NCBI GenBank assembly: GCA_035763085.1
Contig: DASUBV010000366.1
Location: forward strand, 1 to 34,366
DNA: 34,366 nt
Reading direction: 5' to 3'
DNA from: DASUBV01 sp035763085
GTDB taxonomy: Bacteria > Actinomycetota > Actinomycetes > Streptosporangiales > Streptosporangiaceae
The notes under the pieces were generated by a model that did no database searches, was not told the origin of the DNA, and worked only from the letters and a program-made list of their open reading frames with translations. The translations under genes and the position numbers were made by a program. This document shows, piece after piece, positions 6,717 through 15,045 of the stretch (its first letter is position 1; the number at the start of each line of letters is the position of its first letter).

Positions 6717-7589
6717 ATGAGGCAGCCGGATACCGGTGCGCGCGAGACTGGCGGCGGATGGCCAGGAGCGTCCGCGACCACGAGCGCGCCCGACCCTGGC
6801 GCCGGGAGCACGCCGCCCGGAGCCGCCCAGCCGGGCGCTCCTCAGCCGGGTGCCGTTCAGCCCGGAGCCGCCCAGCCGGGTGCCGTTCAGCCGGGTGCCG
6901 CCCAGGCGGATGCCCCGCAGCCTGGTGCCGCCCGGCCTGCGCATCCCGGCGCCTGCGGGCCGGACTGCCCGCCCGGTGGCTGCCAGCCGGGCGCCGACCA
7001 TCCCCTGCCGCCCGGTCAGTACATCCCGCGCAAGCTGCCGGTGCTGCACTACGGGCCCGTCCCCGCCTTCCACCAGCACACCTGGGACCTGCGCATCTGC
7101 GGCGCCACCCAGTCCGGCGCCGAGCAGGTCTGGACCTGGGACGACCTCGGTGACCTGCCGCGCGCCGAGGTCACTGCCGATCTGCACTGCGTGACTCGCT
7201 TCACCATCCCCGGCAACCACTGGGCCGGGATCGCCGCCGCCGAGGTGCTGCGCGCGGTCCCGCCGGCCGACTCGGTGACTCACGTGATGATCTGGGCCGA
7301 CTACGGCTACAGCGCCAACGTGCGAATCGCCGACTTTGCCGAGGAGTCCACCCTGCTGGCCACCCATCTCGGCGGCACCGCGCTCACCCCCGAGCACGGC
7401 TACCCGCTGCGCCTGGTGGTGCCGTCGCTGTATGCCTGGAAGAGCGTCAAGTGGATCCGGGCTATCGAGTACCTGACGAAGGACCGCCGCGGCTTCTGGG
7501 AGGAGCGCGGGTATCACAACACCGCTGACCCCTGGCGTGAGCAGCGGTATTCGTATCAGGAAGACGACGGCGAGGGTCCCGCGCTGTGA
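6717..7589 (+). CDS. Sulfite-oxidase-like molybdopterin-domain oxidoreductase
   Basis: 290 residues from ATG 6717; TTG 6690 in frame is less likely. Residues about 110-285 match the oxidoreductase molybdopterin-binding fold: LPVLHYGPVPAF, then DLHCVTRF with C158, the expected molybdenum ligand, then NHWAGIAAAEVL, ADYGYSANV, LGGTALTPEHGYPLRLVVPSLYAWKSVKW. The last motif is highly typical. The first 100 residues are unusual: seven QPGA-type pentapeptide repeats and a Cys cluster (ACGPDCPPGGC). No Tat signal is visible, so a cytoplasmic enzyme is likely; the substrate is unknown. Its last 34 bp overlap the end of the convergent endonuclease IV gene. Confidence 0.85.
   Translation: MRQPDTGARETGGGWPGASATTSAPDPGAGSTPPGAAQPGAPQPGAVQPGAAQPGAVQPGAAQADAPQPGAARPAHPGACGPDCPPGGCQPGADHPLPPGQYIPRKLPVLHYGPVPAFHQHTWDLRICGATQSGAEQVWTWDDLGDLPRAEVTADLHCVTRFTIPGNHWAGIAAAEVLRAVPPADSVTHVMIWADYGYSANVRIADFAEESTLLATHLGGTALTPEHGYPLRLVVPSLYAWKSVKWIRAIEYLTKDRRGFWEERGYHNTADPWREQRYSYQEDDGEGPAL
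6828..6932 (+). repeat. Seven 15-nt units coding QPGA-type pentapeptides
   Basis: In-frame units such as CAGCCGGGTGCCGTT code QPGAP, QPGAV, QPGAA, QPGAV, QPGAA, QADAP and QPGAA near the N terminus of the molybdopterin-domain protein. The repeat is probably a flexible linker and prone to length change. Confidence 0.8.
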
Positions 7590-8542
7590 GCCATTACGGG
7601 CTGACGTGCGCCAGTCCCGCCCGGTCCGCCAGCCGCCCCCGCGGCTGACCCGCCGGCCTGCCCGGACTCGTCGCGCAGCCCGCGCAGCGTGGCCACGTCC
7701 GCCGCGTGACCCCGCTCGCCGCCGGGAGTTTCCACGATGAACGGCACGCCCGCCGTGGCCGGGCTGGCCAGCAGCGCGGCGAACGCCGCCGCGCCGATCT
7801 GCCCGCGGCCGATCGCCTCGTGCCGGTCGCGCAGCGACCCGCAGCCGTCGCGCGAGTCGTTGGCGTGCACCAGGCGCAGGCGGCCGGGCGCCACCGCGTC
7901 GAGCTCAGTCAGCATCCGGGCCGGCCCGCCGGGCCCGGCCAGGTCATGCCCGGCGGCGAAGACATGGCAGCTGTCCAGGCAGAGCATGGCCCGCGGGTGC
8001 CAGCTCAGCGCCTCCAGGTACGGTCCCAGGTCACCGACGGCGCAGCACAGCATCTGGCCCTGCCCGGCCATCGGCTCCAGCAGCACATCCGGGTCAGTAT
8101 CGCCGAGCCCGTCCAGCACCGGCAGCAGCGTCTGCCGTACCCGGGCCAGCCCCGCCGCCCGGTCCCCGTCCGTCGCCGACCCGGTATGAACGACCACCCC
8201 GCGAGCCCCGATGGCCGCCCCGCGGCGCACCGAGTGCCGCAGCGCGGCCGCGGACCGCTCGCGCAGCACCGGGTCCGGGGAGCCGGCGTTGATCAGGTAC
8301 GGGGCGTGCACGAACACCGGCAGGCCGGTCAGCCGGGCGTGCTCGGCCAGTTCGGCGTCCTGGGCCGGGTCACCGGGCGCGGGCGCCCAGCCGCGGGGGT
8401 TCGAGACGAAGACCTGAATGGCCTCGGCGCCCACCGTGCCGGCGTAGCGCAGCGCGGCGGCCATGCCGCCCGCCACCGGGGCGTGCGCGCCGGCCGGCCG
8501 CCAGCCCGCCGGGCGGGCCGGCGGGGGAGAACTCGCGGGCAC
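7556..8542 (-). CDS. nfo: Endonuclease IV (AP endonuclease family 2)
   Basis: Cuts DNA 5' of abasic sites in base excision repair using a tri-metal centre. 328 residues with the family's metal-ligand strands in order: VHAPYLIN, VVVHTGS, DVLLEPMAG, MLCLDSCHVFAAGHD, LVHANDSRD followed by DRHEAIGRGQIG, and PFIVETPGG. The N-terminal VFVSNPRGW is also characteristic. Start GTG 8542 lies two nt after the kinase stop codon (8547-8545) without its own clear ribosome site, so translation is probably coupled to the kinase. The C-terminal 35 residues are Gly/Ala/Ser-rich and non-conserved; their coding DNA overlaps the end of the convergent molybdopterin-domain gene. Confidence 0.9.
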   Translation of the reverse strand: MPASSPPPARPAGWRPAGAHAPVAGGMAAALRYAGTVGAEAIQVFVSNPRGWAPAPGDPAQDAELAEHARLTGLPVFVHAPYLINAGSPDPVLRERSAAALRHSVRRGAAIGARGVVVHTGSATDGDRAAGLARVRQTLLPVLDGLGDTDPDVLLEPMAGQGQMLCCAVGDLGPYLEALSWHPRAMLCLDSCHVFAAGHDLAGPGGPARMLTELDAVAPGRLRLVHANDSRDGCGSLRDRHEAIGRGQIGAAAFAALLASPATAGVPFIVETPGGERGHAADVATLRGLRDESGQAGGSAAGAAGGPGGTGARQPVMAHSAGPSPSSS

Positions 8543-8544
8543 CG

Positions 8545-10689
8545 CTAGAAGAACGAGAAGCCGACGTTGATGGTGATCGTCGTGCCCTGCGGCGCGCTGC
8601 CGGTCGGGCCATAGCTGAAGACGCGCTTGCCCGGCCCGACCTTGTTCACCTGGACCTGGAAGCCCGCCTCCCGCAGCGTCTTCTCCGCCTCGTGGACGTC
8701 CATGCCGCGCACGTCCGGCACGGCCGCCTGCGGCGGGCCGGCCGACACGTACACCGTGACGACCTCACCGGACTTGATCGGCGAGCCGGCCGGGGGCGAC
8801 TGGCGGACGATGGTGCCGGATGGCTGGTTGCTCTTGGGGGCCTGGACCGGGTTGATGCTGTACCCGCCGGCTGCTGCCGCGGCCTGCGCCGTGGCCACCT
8901 GCTGGCCCTTGAAGTTGGGCAGCGGCGGACCGTCGCTCACCGTGATCTCGACCGGCTTGTTCTTGGGCCAGCGCGTTCCGGCCACCGGGGTGGTGCTGAT
9001 CACTACCCCGGACGGGACGGTGGCGGAGGTGACCTCCCGGGGTGCCGCCAGCGTCAGCCCGGCAGCTCGCAGTACCTGCTCGGCCTGCGCCAGCTGCTGC
9101 CCGGTGACCGACGGCACCTTGACCTTGACCGGCCCCAGCGACAGGATCAGCGTGATCGTCGAGCCATCTCCGCTCTTGGCGCCCGCCTTCGGCGTGGTCA
9201 TGATGACATGGCCGGACGGGATGTTGCTGTGCTGCGGCGTGCCCTCGCTGACCTTGAAGCCCAGGCCGGTCAGCTCGGTCTTGGCCAGCCCGGCCGACCA
9301 GCCGCTGACCTGCGGCACCGTGGTGGACTTCCCGGCGGTCAGCCACCAGATCAGCAGCACCGTGACCAGGACCAGCGCCAGGCCGCCGAGGATGTAGAAC
9401 AGGCGGCGGCTGAACAGCAGGCGCTGCAGCGGCGGCTCGGCGCCAGGGCCGCGCCCGCCGGCGCCGGGGCCGCCCGGCGGGGCACTGGCGCGCCAGCGCC
9501 TGCCGTAGTCGTCGTCCTCGCCCAGGCCGGGGACGATGCTGTTGTCCGACACCACCAGCGTCGGGTTGGCCGGCCGGAAGATGTCGTCGTGCTCGCCGGG
9601 GGCGGCCAGCGGGCCCGGCCCGTCGGCGGGCCGCCCGTGCCGTCCGCCGGCCCGGCCGCCCGGTGGCGCGCCGCCGGGAGCCGTGCCGCCGGGCCTGGCC
9701 GGGCTCAGGTCAGTCTCTGGCAGCCGGGCCGTGCCCTGGCTGGCGCCGTGCGCGGCCGCGGCCAGGGCGGCTCCGCCCAGGGCAGCGGCGCCGAGCGCCG
9801 CCCCGCCGGGCGGGACGGTCTGCTGGCCGTGCCGCCCGCCTGCCAGCGACGCGCTGCCGCGCACCGCATTGACAGCGTCCAGGAACTGGCCGGCGTTAGC
9901 CGGCCGCTGGCCGGGATCGCGGCTGGTAGCCGGTCCGACCAGGGCGTCCAGTGCGGGCGGCAGGCCCGGTACCCGGCTGGACGGCGGCGGGACCGTGTCG
10001 GTGACGTGCTTGTAGGCCACCGCCAGCGGTGACTCGCCCACGTGCGGCTGGACGCCGGTCAGCATCTCGAACAGCATGACGCCGGCCGCGTACACGTCCG
10101 TGCGGGCGTCGGAGGCGCTGGCCGACACCTGCTCGGGAGCGAGGTAGGCCGCCGTGCCGATGATCATGCCGGTCTTCGTCTGGGAGACCGCGGCGGCGGC
10201 CCTGGCCAGCCCGAAGTCGGCGATCTTGACGACGCCATTCCGGCCGAGCAGCACGTTCTCGGGCTTGACGTCGCGATGGATGATGCCGGCCTGATGCGCC
10301 GCGCTGAGCCCGGCCAGGACGCCGGCGATGATGTCCAGCGACTCCCCGACACTCAGCGAGCCGCGCGCCTGCAGCACCTCGCGCAGCGTCGGGCCGGGCA
10401 CGTACTCCATGGCGATCCAGTGCACGTCGCCGGCGGAGCCCTGGTCGAAGACCGCGACCACGTTCGGGTCGGACAGCTGCGCGACGGCGCGTGCCTCGGT
10501 GATGAAGCGCCGCACGAACTCGGCGTCACGGGCCAGGTCAGCGTGCGCGACCTTGAGCGCCACGGGCCGGTCCAGCCGGATGTCCCGGCCCCGGTACACC
10601 GTTGCCATGCCGCCGCGGGCAAGCTGAGACTCCACCCGGTAGCGGCCGTCCAGCAGCTGCCCGGTCGGGGGCGACAAGGTCGTGTCCAT
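8545..10689 (-). CDS. PASTA-domain Ser/Thr protein kinase (PknB/PknL type)
   Basis: 714 residues. Kinase domain about 10-275: glycine loop LARGGMATVYRG, VALK with K46, HRDVKPEN with D140, DFG at 158-160, activation loop with TKTG (T171, T173) and APEQ. A long Ala/Gly/Pro-rich juxtamembrane linker (280-425) leads to one TM segment (about 429-450, YILGGLALVLVTVLLIWW). Four PASTA repeats follow (about 456-714). Such kinases sense muropeptides or lipid II outside and phosphorylate cell-wall and division proteins. Start ATG 10689 has no ribosome site but has TACACT seven nt upstream, implying a leaderless mRNA. A homolog of Rv2175c, the known substrate of M. tuberculosis PknL, is at 15046, so PknL orthology is plausible. 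nfo follows directly. Confidence 0.93.
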   Translation of the reverse strand: MDTTLSPPTGQLLDGRYRVESQLARGGMATVYRGRDIRLDRPVALKVAHADLARDAEFVRRFITEARAVAQLSDPNVVAVFDQGSAGDVHWIAMEYVPGPTLREVLQARGSLSVGESLDIIAGVLAGLSAAHQAGIIHRDVKPENVLLGRNGVVKIADFGLARAAAAVSQTKTGMIIGTAAYLAPEQVSASASDARTDVYAAGVMLFEMLTGVQPHVGESPLAVAYKHVTDTVPPPSSRVPGLPPALDALVGPATSRDPGQRPANAGQFLDAVNAVRGSASLAGGRHGQQTVPPGGAALGAAALGGAALAAAAHGASQGTARLPETDLSPARPGGTAPGGAPPGGRAGGRHGRPADGPGPLAAPGEHDDIFRPANPTLVVSDNSIVPGLGEDDDYGRRWRASAPPGGPGAGGRGPGAEPPLQRLLFSRRLFYILGGLALVLVTVLLIWWLTAGKSTTVPQVSGWSAGLAKTELTGLGFKVSEGTPQHSNIPSGHVIMTTPKAGAKSGDGSTITLILSLGPVKVKVPSVTGQQLAQAEQVLRAAGLTLAAPREVTSATVPSGVVISTTPVAGTRWPKNKPVEITVSDGPPLPNFKGQQVATAQAAAAAGGYSINPVQAPKSNQPSGTIVRQSPPAGSPIKSGEVVTVYVSAGPPQAAVPDVRGMDVHEAEKTLREAGFQVQVNKVGPGKRVFSYGPTGSAPQGTTITINVGFSFF

Positions 10690-10696
10690 CGGGAGC

Positions 10697-10702
10697 AGTG
10701 TA
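10697..10702 (-). promoter_or_regulatory. -10 element of the kinase gene (leaderless)
   Basis: TACACT at 10702-10697, minus strand, seven nt before ATG 10689. It gives the kinase-nfo pair its own promoter inside the 169-bp gap after thiG. The rest of that gap has a weak six-bp hairpin (GACAGG/CCTGTC, about 10773-10794) and nothing else I recognise. Confidence 0.5.
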
Positions 10703-10858
10703 AGACGGGTCTGGAGTGCATGCCTCGGTAACGGCGCTGCGCACTCAGGCAGTAACGCTGAGAGACAGGCCCTCGCTGCCCTGTCATGCCCGGCCCGTTC
10801 CCGGGCGCATTGCCCGCGTTGTTATCCCAGGCCAGGCGGCACGATACCGGGCTGCCGG

Positions 10859-11617
10859 CTAGCCCGCGGGCGGCGAGGACGCCAGCGCGTACCGCCGCTG
10901 CGGCACCCGGCCCGCGCGGTGGGCCAGCCGCCCGGCGTGCACCGCCGCGCGCATCGCCGCCGCCATCATCTCCGCGTCCCTGGCCCTGGTCACCGACGTG
11001 GCCAGCAGCACCGCGTCGCAGCCCAGCTCCATGGCGATGGCCGCGTCGCTGGCCGTGCCGATCCCCGCGTCCAGGATCACCGGCACGCCGGCCGCCTCGA
11101 CGATCAGCTCGATATTGTGCGGGTTCCGGACGCCCAGGCCCGAGCCGATGGGCGCGCCGAGCGGCATGACCGCGGCGCAGCCCGCCTGCTCCAGCCGCCG
11201 GGCGAGCACCGGGTCGTCGGTGGTGTACGGCAGGACGACGAAGTCGTCGGCGACGAGCTGCTCGGCCGCGTTCAGCAGCTCAACCCCGTCCGGGAGCAGG
11301 GTCCGCTCGTCGGCGATGACCTCCAGCTTCACCCAGTTCGTGTCGAGCGCCTCGCGGGCCAGCCGGGCCACCCGGACCGCCTCGGCGGCGGTGTAGCAGC
11401 CGGCGGTATTGGGCAGCACCCGGATGCCGCGTGCGCTCAGCACGTCCAGCACCGACCCGGCCGACGCCGGGTCCACCCGGCGCATCGCGACGGTGGTCAG
11501 CTCGGTGCCGGACGCGGCCAGCGCGCGGTCGAGCACGTCCAGGCTGGGCGAGCCGCCGGTGCCCATGATCAGGCGGGAGTTCATCGACTCTCCGGCGAGC
11601 ACGAAGGGATCGTCCAT
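10859..11617 (-). CDS. thiG: Thiazole synthase
   Basis: Makes the thiazole phosphate of thiamine from 1-deoxy-xylulose 5-phosphate, the ThiS thiocarboxylate and dehydroglycine. 252 residues, usual length. It opens with FVLAGESMNSRLIMGTG. The Schiff-base lysine is K97 in NWVKLEVI, followed by PDGVELLNAAEQLV, VLPYTTDDPVLARRLE, MPLGAPIGSGLGVRN and VILDAGIGTASDAAIAMELG, all typical of ThiG. ATG 11617 begins two nt after the thiS stop, so the two are translationally coupled. Last gene of the riboswitch-controlled thiO-thiS-thiG unit. Confidence 0.96.
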   Translation of the reverse strand: MDDPFVLAGESMNSRLIMGTGGSPSLDVLDRALAASGTELTTVAMRRVDPASAGSVLDVLSARGIRVLPNTAGCYTAAEAVRVARLAREALDTNWVKLEVIADERTLLPDGVELLNAAEQLVADDFVVLPYTTDDPVLARRLEQAGCAAVMPLGAPIGSGLGVRNPHNIELIVEAAGVPVILDAGIGTASDAAIAMELGCDAVLLATSVTRARDAEMMAAAMRAAVHAGRLAHRAGRVPQRRYALASSPPAG

Positions 11618-11618
11618 G

Positions 11619-11819
11619 TCAGCCTCCCTGCACCGCGGTGAGGACCTCGACCTGGTCGCCGGCGGCCAGCCGGGTTGAGTCCCAGGCGGCCTTCCGCACG
11701 ACCTCGCCGTTCACCGCCGCCGCGACGCCGGTGGCGGCCGATGTCACCAGCAAGACGGCGCCGGCGAGCGACGCCTCGTCGGTTACCTGGCGTGGCTGGC
11801 CATTGAGCATGATGTCCAC
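11619..11819 (-). CDS. thiS: Thiamine biosynthesis sulfur-carrier protein ThiS
   Basis: 66 residues, the normal ThiS length, with the required C-terminal Gly-Gly (VLTAVQGG) that is adenylated and thiocarboxylated. The N terminus (MLNGQPRQV) and VAAAVNGEVVRKAAW fit the ubiquitin-like fold. Start GTG 11819 was chosen because AGGA lies eight nt upstream; GTG 11834, overlapping the thiO stop, would add five residues. It sits between thiO and thiG. No thiF-type adenylyltransferase is in the window, so ThiS must be activated by an enzyme coded elsewhere. Confidence 0.93.
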   Translation of the reverse strand: MDIMLNGQPRQVTDEASLAGAVLLVTSAATGVAAAVNGEVVRKAAWDSTRLAAGDQVEVLTAVQGG

Positions 11820-11830
11820 TGAGCCCGTCC

Positions 11831-13066
11831 TCACGCCCTGGCCGCCGCGAACCGCTGCGCGGTGAACGGCGCGGCCAGGGAGGGTATTCGTTGTGATTCC
11901 AGAAAATCGGCCATGATGTCGGCGGTCACCGGGGCCAGCAGGACCCCGCCCCGGAAGTGCCCGGTGGCCAGGGCCAGGCCCGGCAGCTTCCCGGGGCCGA
12001 TCACCGGCGCGTTGTCCGGGGTCCCGGGCCGCAGGCGGGCGACTGTCTCGGCCAGCTCCAGCTCGGTGATGCCGGGGACAATCAGGCGGGCGTCGCGCAG
12101 CAGCTTCCACACTCCGCCCGCGGTCACCGTGGTGTCGGCGCCGAGTTCCTCCTGGGTGGCGCCGACGACGAGCTCGCCGTCCTCGCGCGGCACCAGGTAG
12201 ACAGCCGAGCCGCGGACCACCCCGCGCACGGTCCGGGCCAGCAGGGCGGGCGGCGCCCCGGCCAGCGGCCCGCCGGCCGCGGGTGCCGGGCGCAGCCGCA
12301 GGATCTGGCCCTTGACCGGGCGGACCGGCGGGAGCGTCCCGGCCGGCAGGCCCGCGAGCCTGGCCGTCTGCCAGCCCGCGGCCAGGACGACCTGCGGCGC
12401 GCGCACCTCGCTGCCATCCGCCAGCTGGACCCCGGTGACCCGGTCCCCGCGGCCCGGCACGGCGGCCACGCTGATCTGCGCGACAGGCTGGCGGATCAGC
12501 CGGACGCCGGCCTGCCGGGCGGCGGCCAGCAGCGCCCGGACCAGCAGCCGCGGGTCCACGGACCCGTCGTCGGCGGCGAGCAGCCCGCCGCGGACCGAGG
12601 GATCCAGCAGCGGCTCGGCTTCCCGGCACTCGCGCGCGGTCAGCCGGGTCGCGGCCCGGCCGAATGACTGCTGCAGCTGGTGTGCCTCGGCCAGCACGGC
12701 CAGGTCGTCGCTGTCGTAGGCGACCTGCAGGGTGCCGGTCTGGCGGAAGCCGGTCGGCAGCCCGGTCAGCCGGGTCAGCTCGGCGGTGAACGCGGGATAG
12801 CGGGCCAGGGACTCGCTGCCGAGGGCGAACAACTCGCGCTCGGCGTACGCGGCCTCGGCGACCGGCGTGAGCATGCCCGCGGCGGCGTGGCTGGCGCCCG
12901 AGCCGGGCGCGGGATCGGCCACGACGACCCGCTGGCCGCGCTGGGCCGCCCGCCAGGCAACCGCCAGGCCGATGACGCCGCCTCCGACGACCAGAACGTC
13001 CGCGCTGGGCCCGGTTCCGGCCGCCCCACGGTCGGAGGCCGGGACGGTCGTGTTGTGGCCGGACAT
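11831..13066 (-). CDS. thiO: Glycine oxidase ThiO
   Basis: FAD enzyme that oxidises glycine to the imine used by ThiG. 411 residues from ATG 13066: the dinucleotide-binding GGGVIG at 28-33, then ADPAPGSGASHAAAGML, RQTGTLQVAYD, DDGSVDPRLL, PVRPVKGQILRL, YLVPREDGELVVGATQEE and a C-terminal GHFRGGVLLAP close to the flavin, all of the glycine-oxidase/DadA family. The start is set by the riboswitch: its 3' end GAAGGGAG, usable as a ribosome site, lies seven nt before this ATG. A longer frame upstream runs through riboswitch RNA and is not coding. First gene of the thiO-S-G unit. Confidence 0.94.
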   Translation of the reverse strand: MSGHNTTVPASDRGAAGTGPSADVLVVGGGVIGLAVAWRAAQRGQRVVVADPAPGSGASHAAAGMLTPVAEAAYAERELFALGSESLARYPAFTAELTRLTGLPTGFRQTGTLQVAYDSDDLAVLAEAHQLQQSFGRAATRLTARECREAEPLLDPSVRGGLLAADDGSVDPRLLVRALLAAARQAGVRLIRQPVAQISVAAVPGRGDRVTGVQLADGSEVRAPQVVLAAGWQTARLAGLPAGTLPPVRPVKGQILRLRPAPAAGGPLAGAPPALLARTVRGVVRGSAVYLVPREDGELVVGATQEELGADTTVTAGGVWKLLRDARLIVPGITELELAETVARLRPGTPDNAPVIGPGKLPGLALATGHFRGGVLLAPVTADIMADFLESQRIPSLAAPFTAQRFAAARA

Positions 13067-13070
13067 CAAG

Positions 13071-13164
13071 CCGCTCCCTTCGCCGGCATGACCCGGATCA
13101 GGTTCCTGCGGTCGGCGGCTACCAGCCGCCCTCTCAGTCCGGTCCATACCGGACTCCCGCGCGT
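13071..13164 (-). promoter_or_regulatory. TPP riboswitch (THI element)
   Basis: Minus strand carries the conserved core: CTGAGA (13137-13132), ACCTGATCCGGGT (13103-13091) and ATGCCGGCGAAGGGA (13089-13075). Helices visible: AGTCCGGT/ACCGGACT with an ATGG loop just before CTGAGA, and GGCGGCT/AGCCGCC after it. The last conserved GAAGGGAG doubles as the likely ribosome site of thiO, with no terminator between. TPP binding should therefore block translation initiation rather than cause termination. Confidence 0.95.
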
Positions 13165-13171
13165 TAGCCTC

Positions 13172-13177
13172 AGCTTA
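13172..13177 (-). promoter_or_regulatory. -10 element upstream of the TPP riboswitch
   Basis: TAAGCT at 13177-13172 (minus strand) would start transcription near 13165, exactly at the 5' edge of the riboswitch. No convincing -35 is seen. Confidence 0.45.
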
Positions 13178-13574
13178 GCCGGTGTCGCGGCGGCCAGCCG
13201 CCGCGGCCGTCGCGCGGGAGGCGCCCCGGAGCCTCGCCCGGTCCCGGCCGGAGTGCCGCCCAGCGCCGGGCCAAAGCGCCGCCCGGCCCGGCCAGAGCCC
13301 CCGCCCGGCCCGGCAGAGCGATGCCCGGCCCGGCCAGCGCACCCGCCCGGCCCCGGCCAGAGGGTCCCGGCGCCACGCCGGAGTCCCGCCCGGCTGCGCC
13401 AGCGCCGGCCCGCAGCCTCGCCCGGCCCGGCCCGGCCCTCTCCGGCCCGCCCCTCTCTCCGGCCGGGCCGCGGGTCGGCGATGATGAAGGGCCGGCTGAC
13501 AGGCCAGCCGGCACGGACCGAGGCGATCGCGCCGGATGCGAGGGAGGGCCGCCCGCCATGAAGGACCGGCACCA
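13178..13574. other. 397-bp gene-free divergent region with GC-rich repeats
   Basis: Lies between the thiO riboswitch promoter and the flavoprotein gene. From about 13279 to 13362 there are four imperfect copies of a 20-nt unit of the form GCCCGGCCCGGCCAGAGC, and the CCGGCCC motif continues to about 13470. Open frames exist on both strands but have no family resemblance and follow the base composition. No clear promoter for the flavoprotein was found. Confidence 0.5.
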
Positions 13575-14756
13575 GTGAGCCAGCCCGCGAACGTCGTCGT
13601 GGTCGGCGCCGGCCTGGCCGGCCTGCGCACGATCGAGGAACTGCGCGGCCGGGAGTTCGCCGGGCAGATCACGCTGATCGGCGCCGAGCCGCGGCTGCCG
13701 TATGACCGGCCGCCGCTGTCGAAGAAGCTGATGATCGGGGCCCTGGACGACACCTCGCTGCGCCCCCACCTGGACGAGCTGCAGGTGCACGTCCGGCTGG
13801 CCGAGGCCGCGACCGGGCTGCACGACGGCATCCTGACCACCGATGCGGGAGAGTACGCCTACGACGCGCTGGTGCTGGCCACCGGGGCCAGCCCGGTGAC
13901 GCTGCCGGGCGACGGGCCGCAGCACGTGCTGCGCACAATCGATGACGCGCTGACCCTGCGCAAGCTGCTGGCTCCCGGCCTGCGGCTGGCCATCATCGGC
14001 GCCGGCTGGATCGGCGCGGAACTGGCCACCGCGGCGGCCAGCCTGGGCTGCGGGGTAACCGTCCTGGAAGCCGGCCCGGCCCCGGTGGCGGCCGCCATCA
14101 CCGCCCAGGTCGGCGGCCTGACCGCCCGGTGGTACGCCGACGCGGGCGTGGACCTGCGGCTGGGCCAGGGCGTCGCCGAGGTGCAGGCCGGGGGCCTGGC
14201 GCTCGCGGACGGCGGCTGGCTGGACGCCGACGTGGTGGTCACCGCCGTCGGCGTGCGGCCGGCGGTGTCCTGGCTGGCCGGGTCCGGCATCGAGCTGGAC
14301 AACGGGATCGCGGTCGACGGCCAGCTCCGGACCAGCGTGCCGGGGGTGTACGCGGCGGGTGACTGCGCCGCCTTCCAGTCGGCCCGGTACGGGCGCCGGC
14401 TGCGGTTCGAGCACTGGGACGTCGCCCTGCATGCTCCCGAGGTGGTGGCGGAGAACGTGCTGGGCGGCAGCGCGGTGTACGACCCGGTGCCCTACTTCTG
14501 GTCCGAGCAGTTCGGCCGGATGGTCCAGTATGTCGGCTACCACGGCGGCGCTGACCAGCTGATCTGGCGCGGCGACCCGGCTGCCGACCGGTGGGCCGTG
14601 GCCTGGCTGGCCGCCGGCCGGCTGGTCGCGCTGCTGACCGTGGGCCTGCCGCGCGACCTGCTGCAGGGCCGCCGGGTGATCAGTTCCGGGGCCCGCGTCG
14701 ACCCGGCCCGCCTGGCCGATCCCGCAAACGCCGTCCGGGACACGGTGCTGAGGTAG
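13575..14756 (+). CDS. FAD-dependent pyridine nucleotide oxidoreductase (ferredoxin reductase-like)
   Basis: 393 residues from GTG 13575; AAGGA stands nine nt upstream. The N-terminal FAD motif is VVVVGAGLAGLRT (residues 7-19), followed by LPYDRPPLSKKLM, typical of rubredoxin/ferredoxin reductases of the BphA4/PdR group. The NAD(P) motif IIGAGWIGAELA is near residue 140. The second FAD motif GVYAAGDCAAF is near 258-268. The C-terminal reductase domain (VPYFWSEQFGRMVQYVG) ends the protein. Likely passes electrons from NAD(P)H to a ferredoxin for an oxygenase or P450, but no such partner is adjacent, so the role stays open. Divergent from the thiamine unit. Confidence 0.88.
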   Translation: MSQPANVVVVGAGLAGLRTIEELRGREFAGQITLIGAEPRLPYDRPPLSKKLMIGALDDTSLRPHLDELQVHVRLAEAATGLHDGILTTDAGEYAYDALVLATGASPVTLPGDGPQHVLRTIDDALTLRKLLAPGLRLAIIGAGWIGAELATAAASLGCGVTVLEAGPAPVAAAITAQVGGLTARWYADAGVDLRLGQGVAEVQAGGLALADGGWLDADVVVTAVGVRPAVSWLAGSGIELDNGIAVDGQLRTSVPGVYAAGDCAAFQSARYGRRLRFEHWDVALHAPEVVAENVLGGSAVYDPVPYFWSEQFGRMVQYVGYHGGADQLIWRGDPAADRWAVAWLAAGRLVALLTVGLPRDLLQGRRVISSGARVDPARLADPANAVRDTVLR

Positions 14757-15045
14757 CCAGGCCCGCGGCTCCGGCTGCTGCTCCGACTGCTCACTTTGCG
14801 TGCCGCTGCCCTAGTCTCTGGTGTGCCTCATATCTCTGGTCTGCTTCACGCCACCCGTCCCGTCAGCCGCGCTTCACCCCATCCGCCCCGCCAGCGCGGG
14901 TGGCAAACGTCATGGTTGGGGCCTTGCTGTCGCTGTTCCGGCAGCACCGGCCCGTTCATGTCGTTCCGGGCGGCGGCTGTTTGCCCGCTGAACAACCTGG
15001 CGATGCCCAGGTTTTGCCATCGACTGATATGGAAAGTTTGGAGAC

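Noticed and set aside
11820..12629. Long frame extending thiS upstream through thiO
   Set aside because: Only the last 66 codons look like a protein family; the rest is a shadow of thiO in another frame.
13067..13147. 27-codon N-terminal extension of ThiO
   Set aside because: It is the TPP riboswitch sequence itself; the aptamer cannot also be a conserved N terminus.
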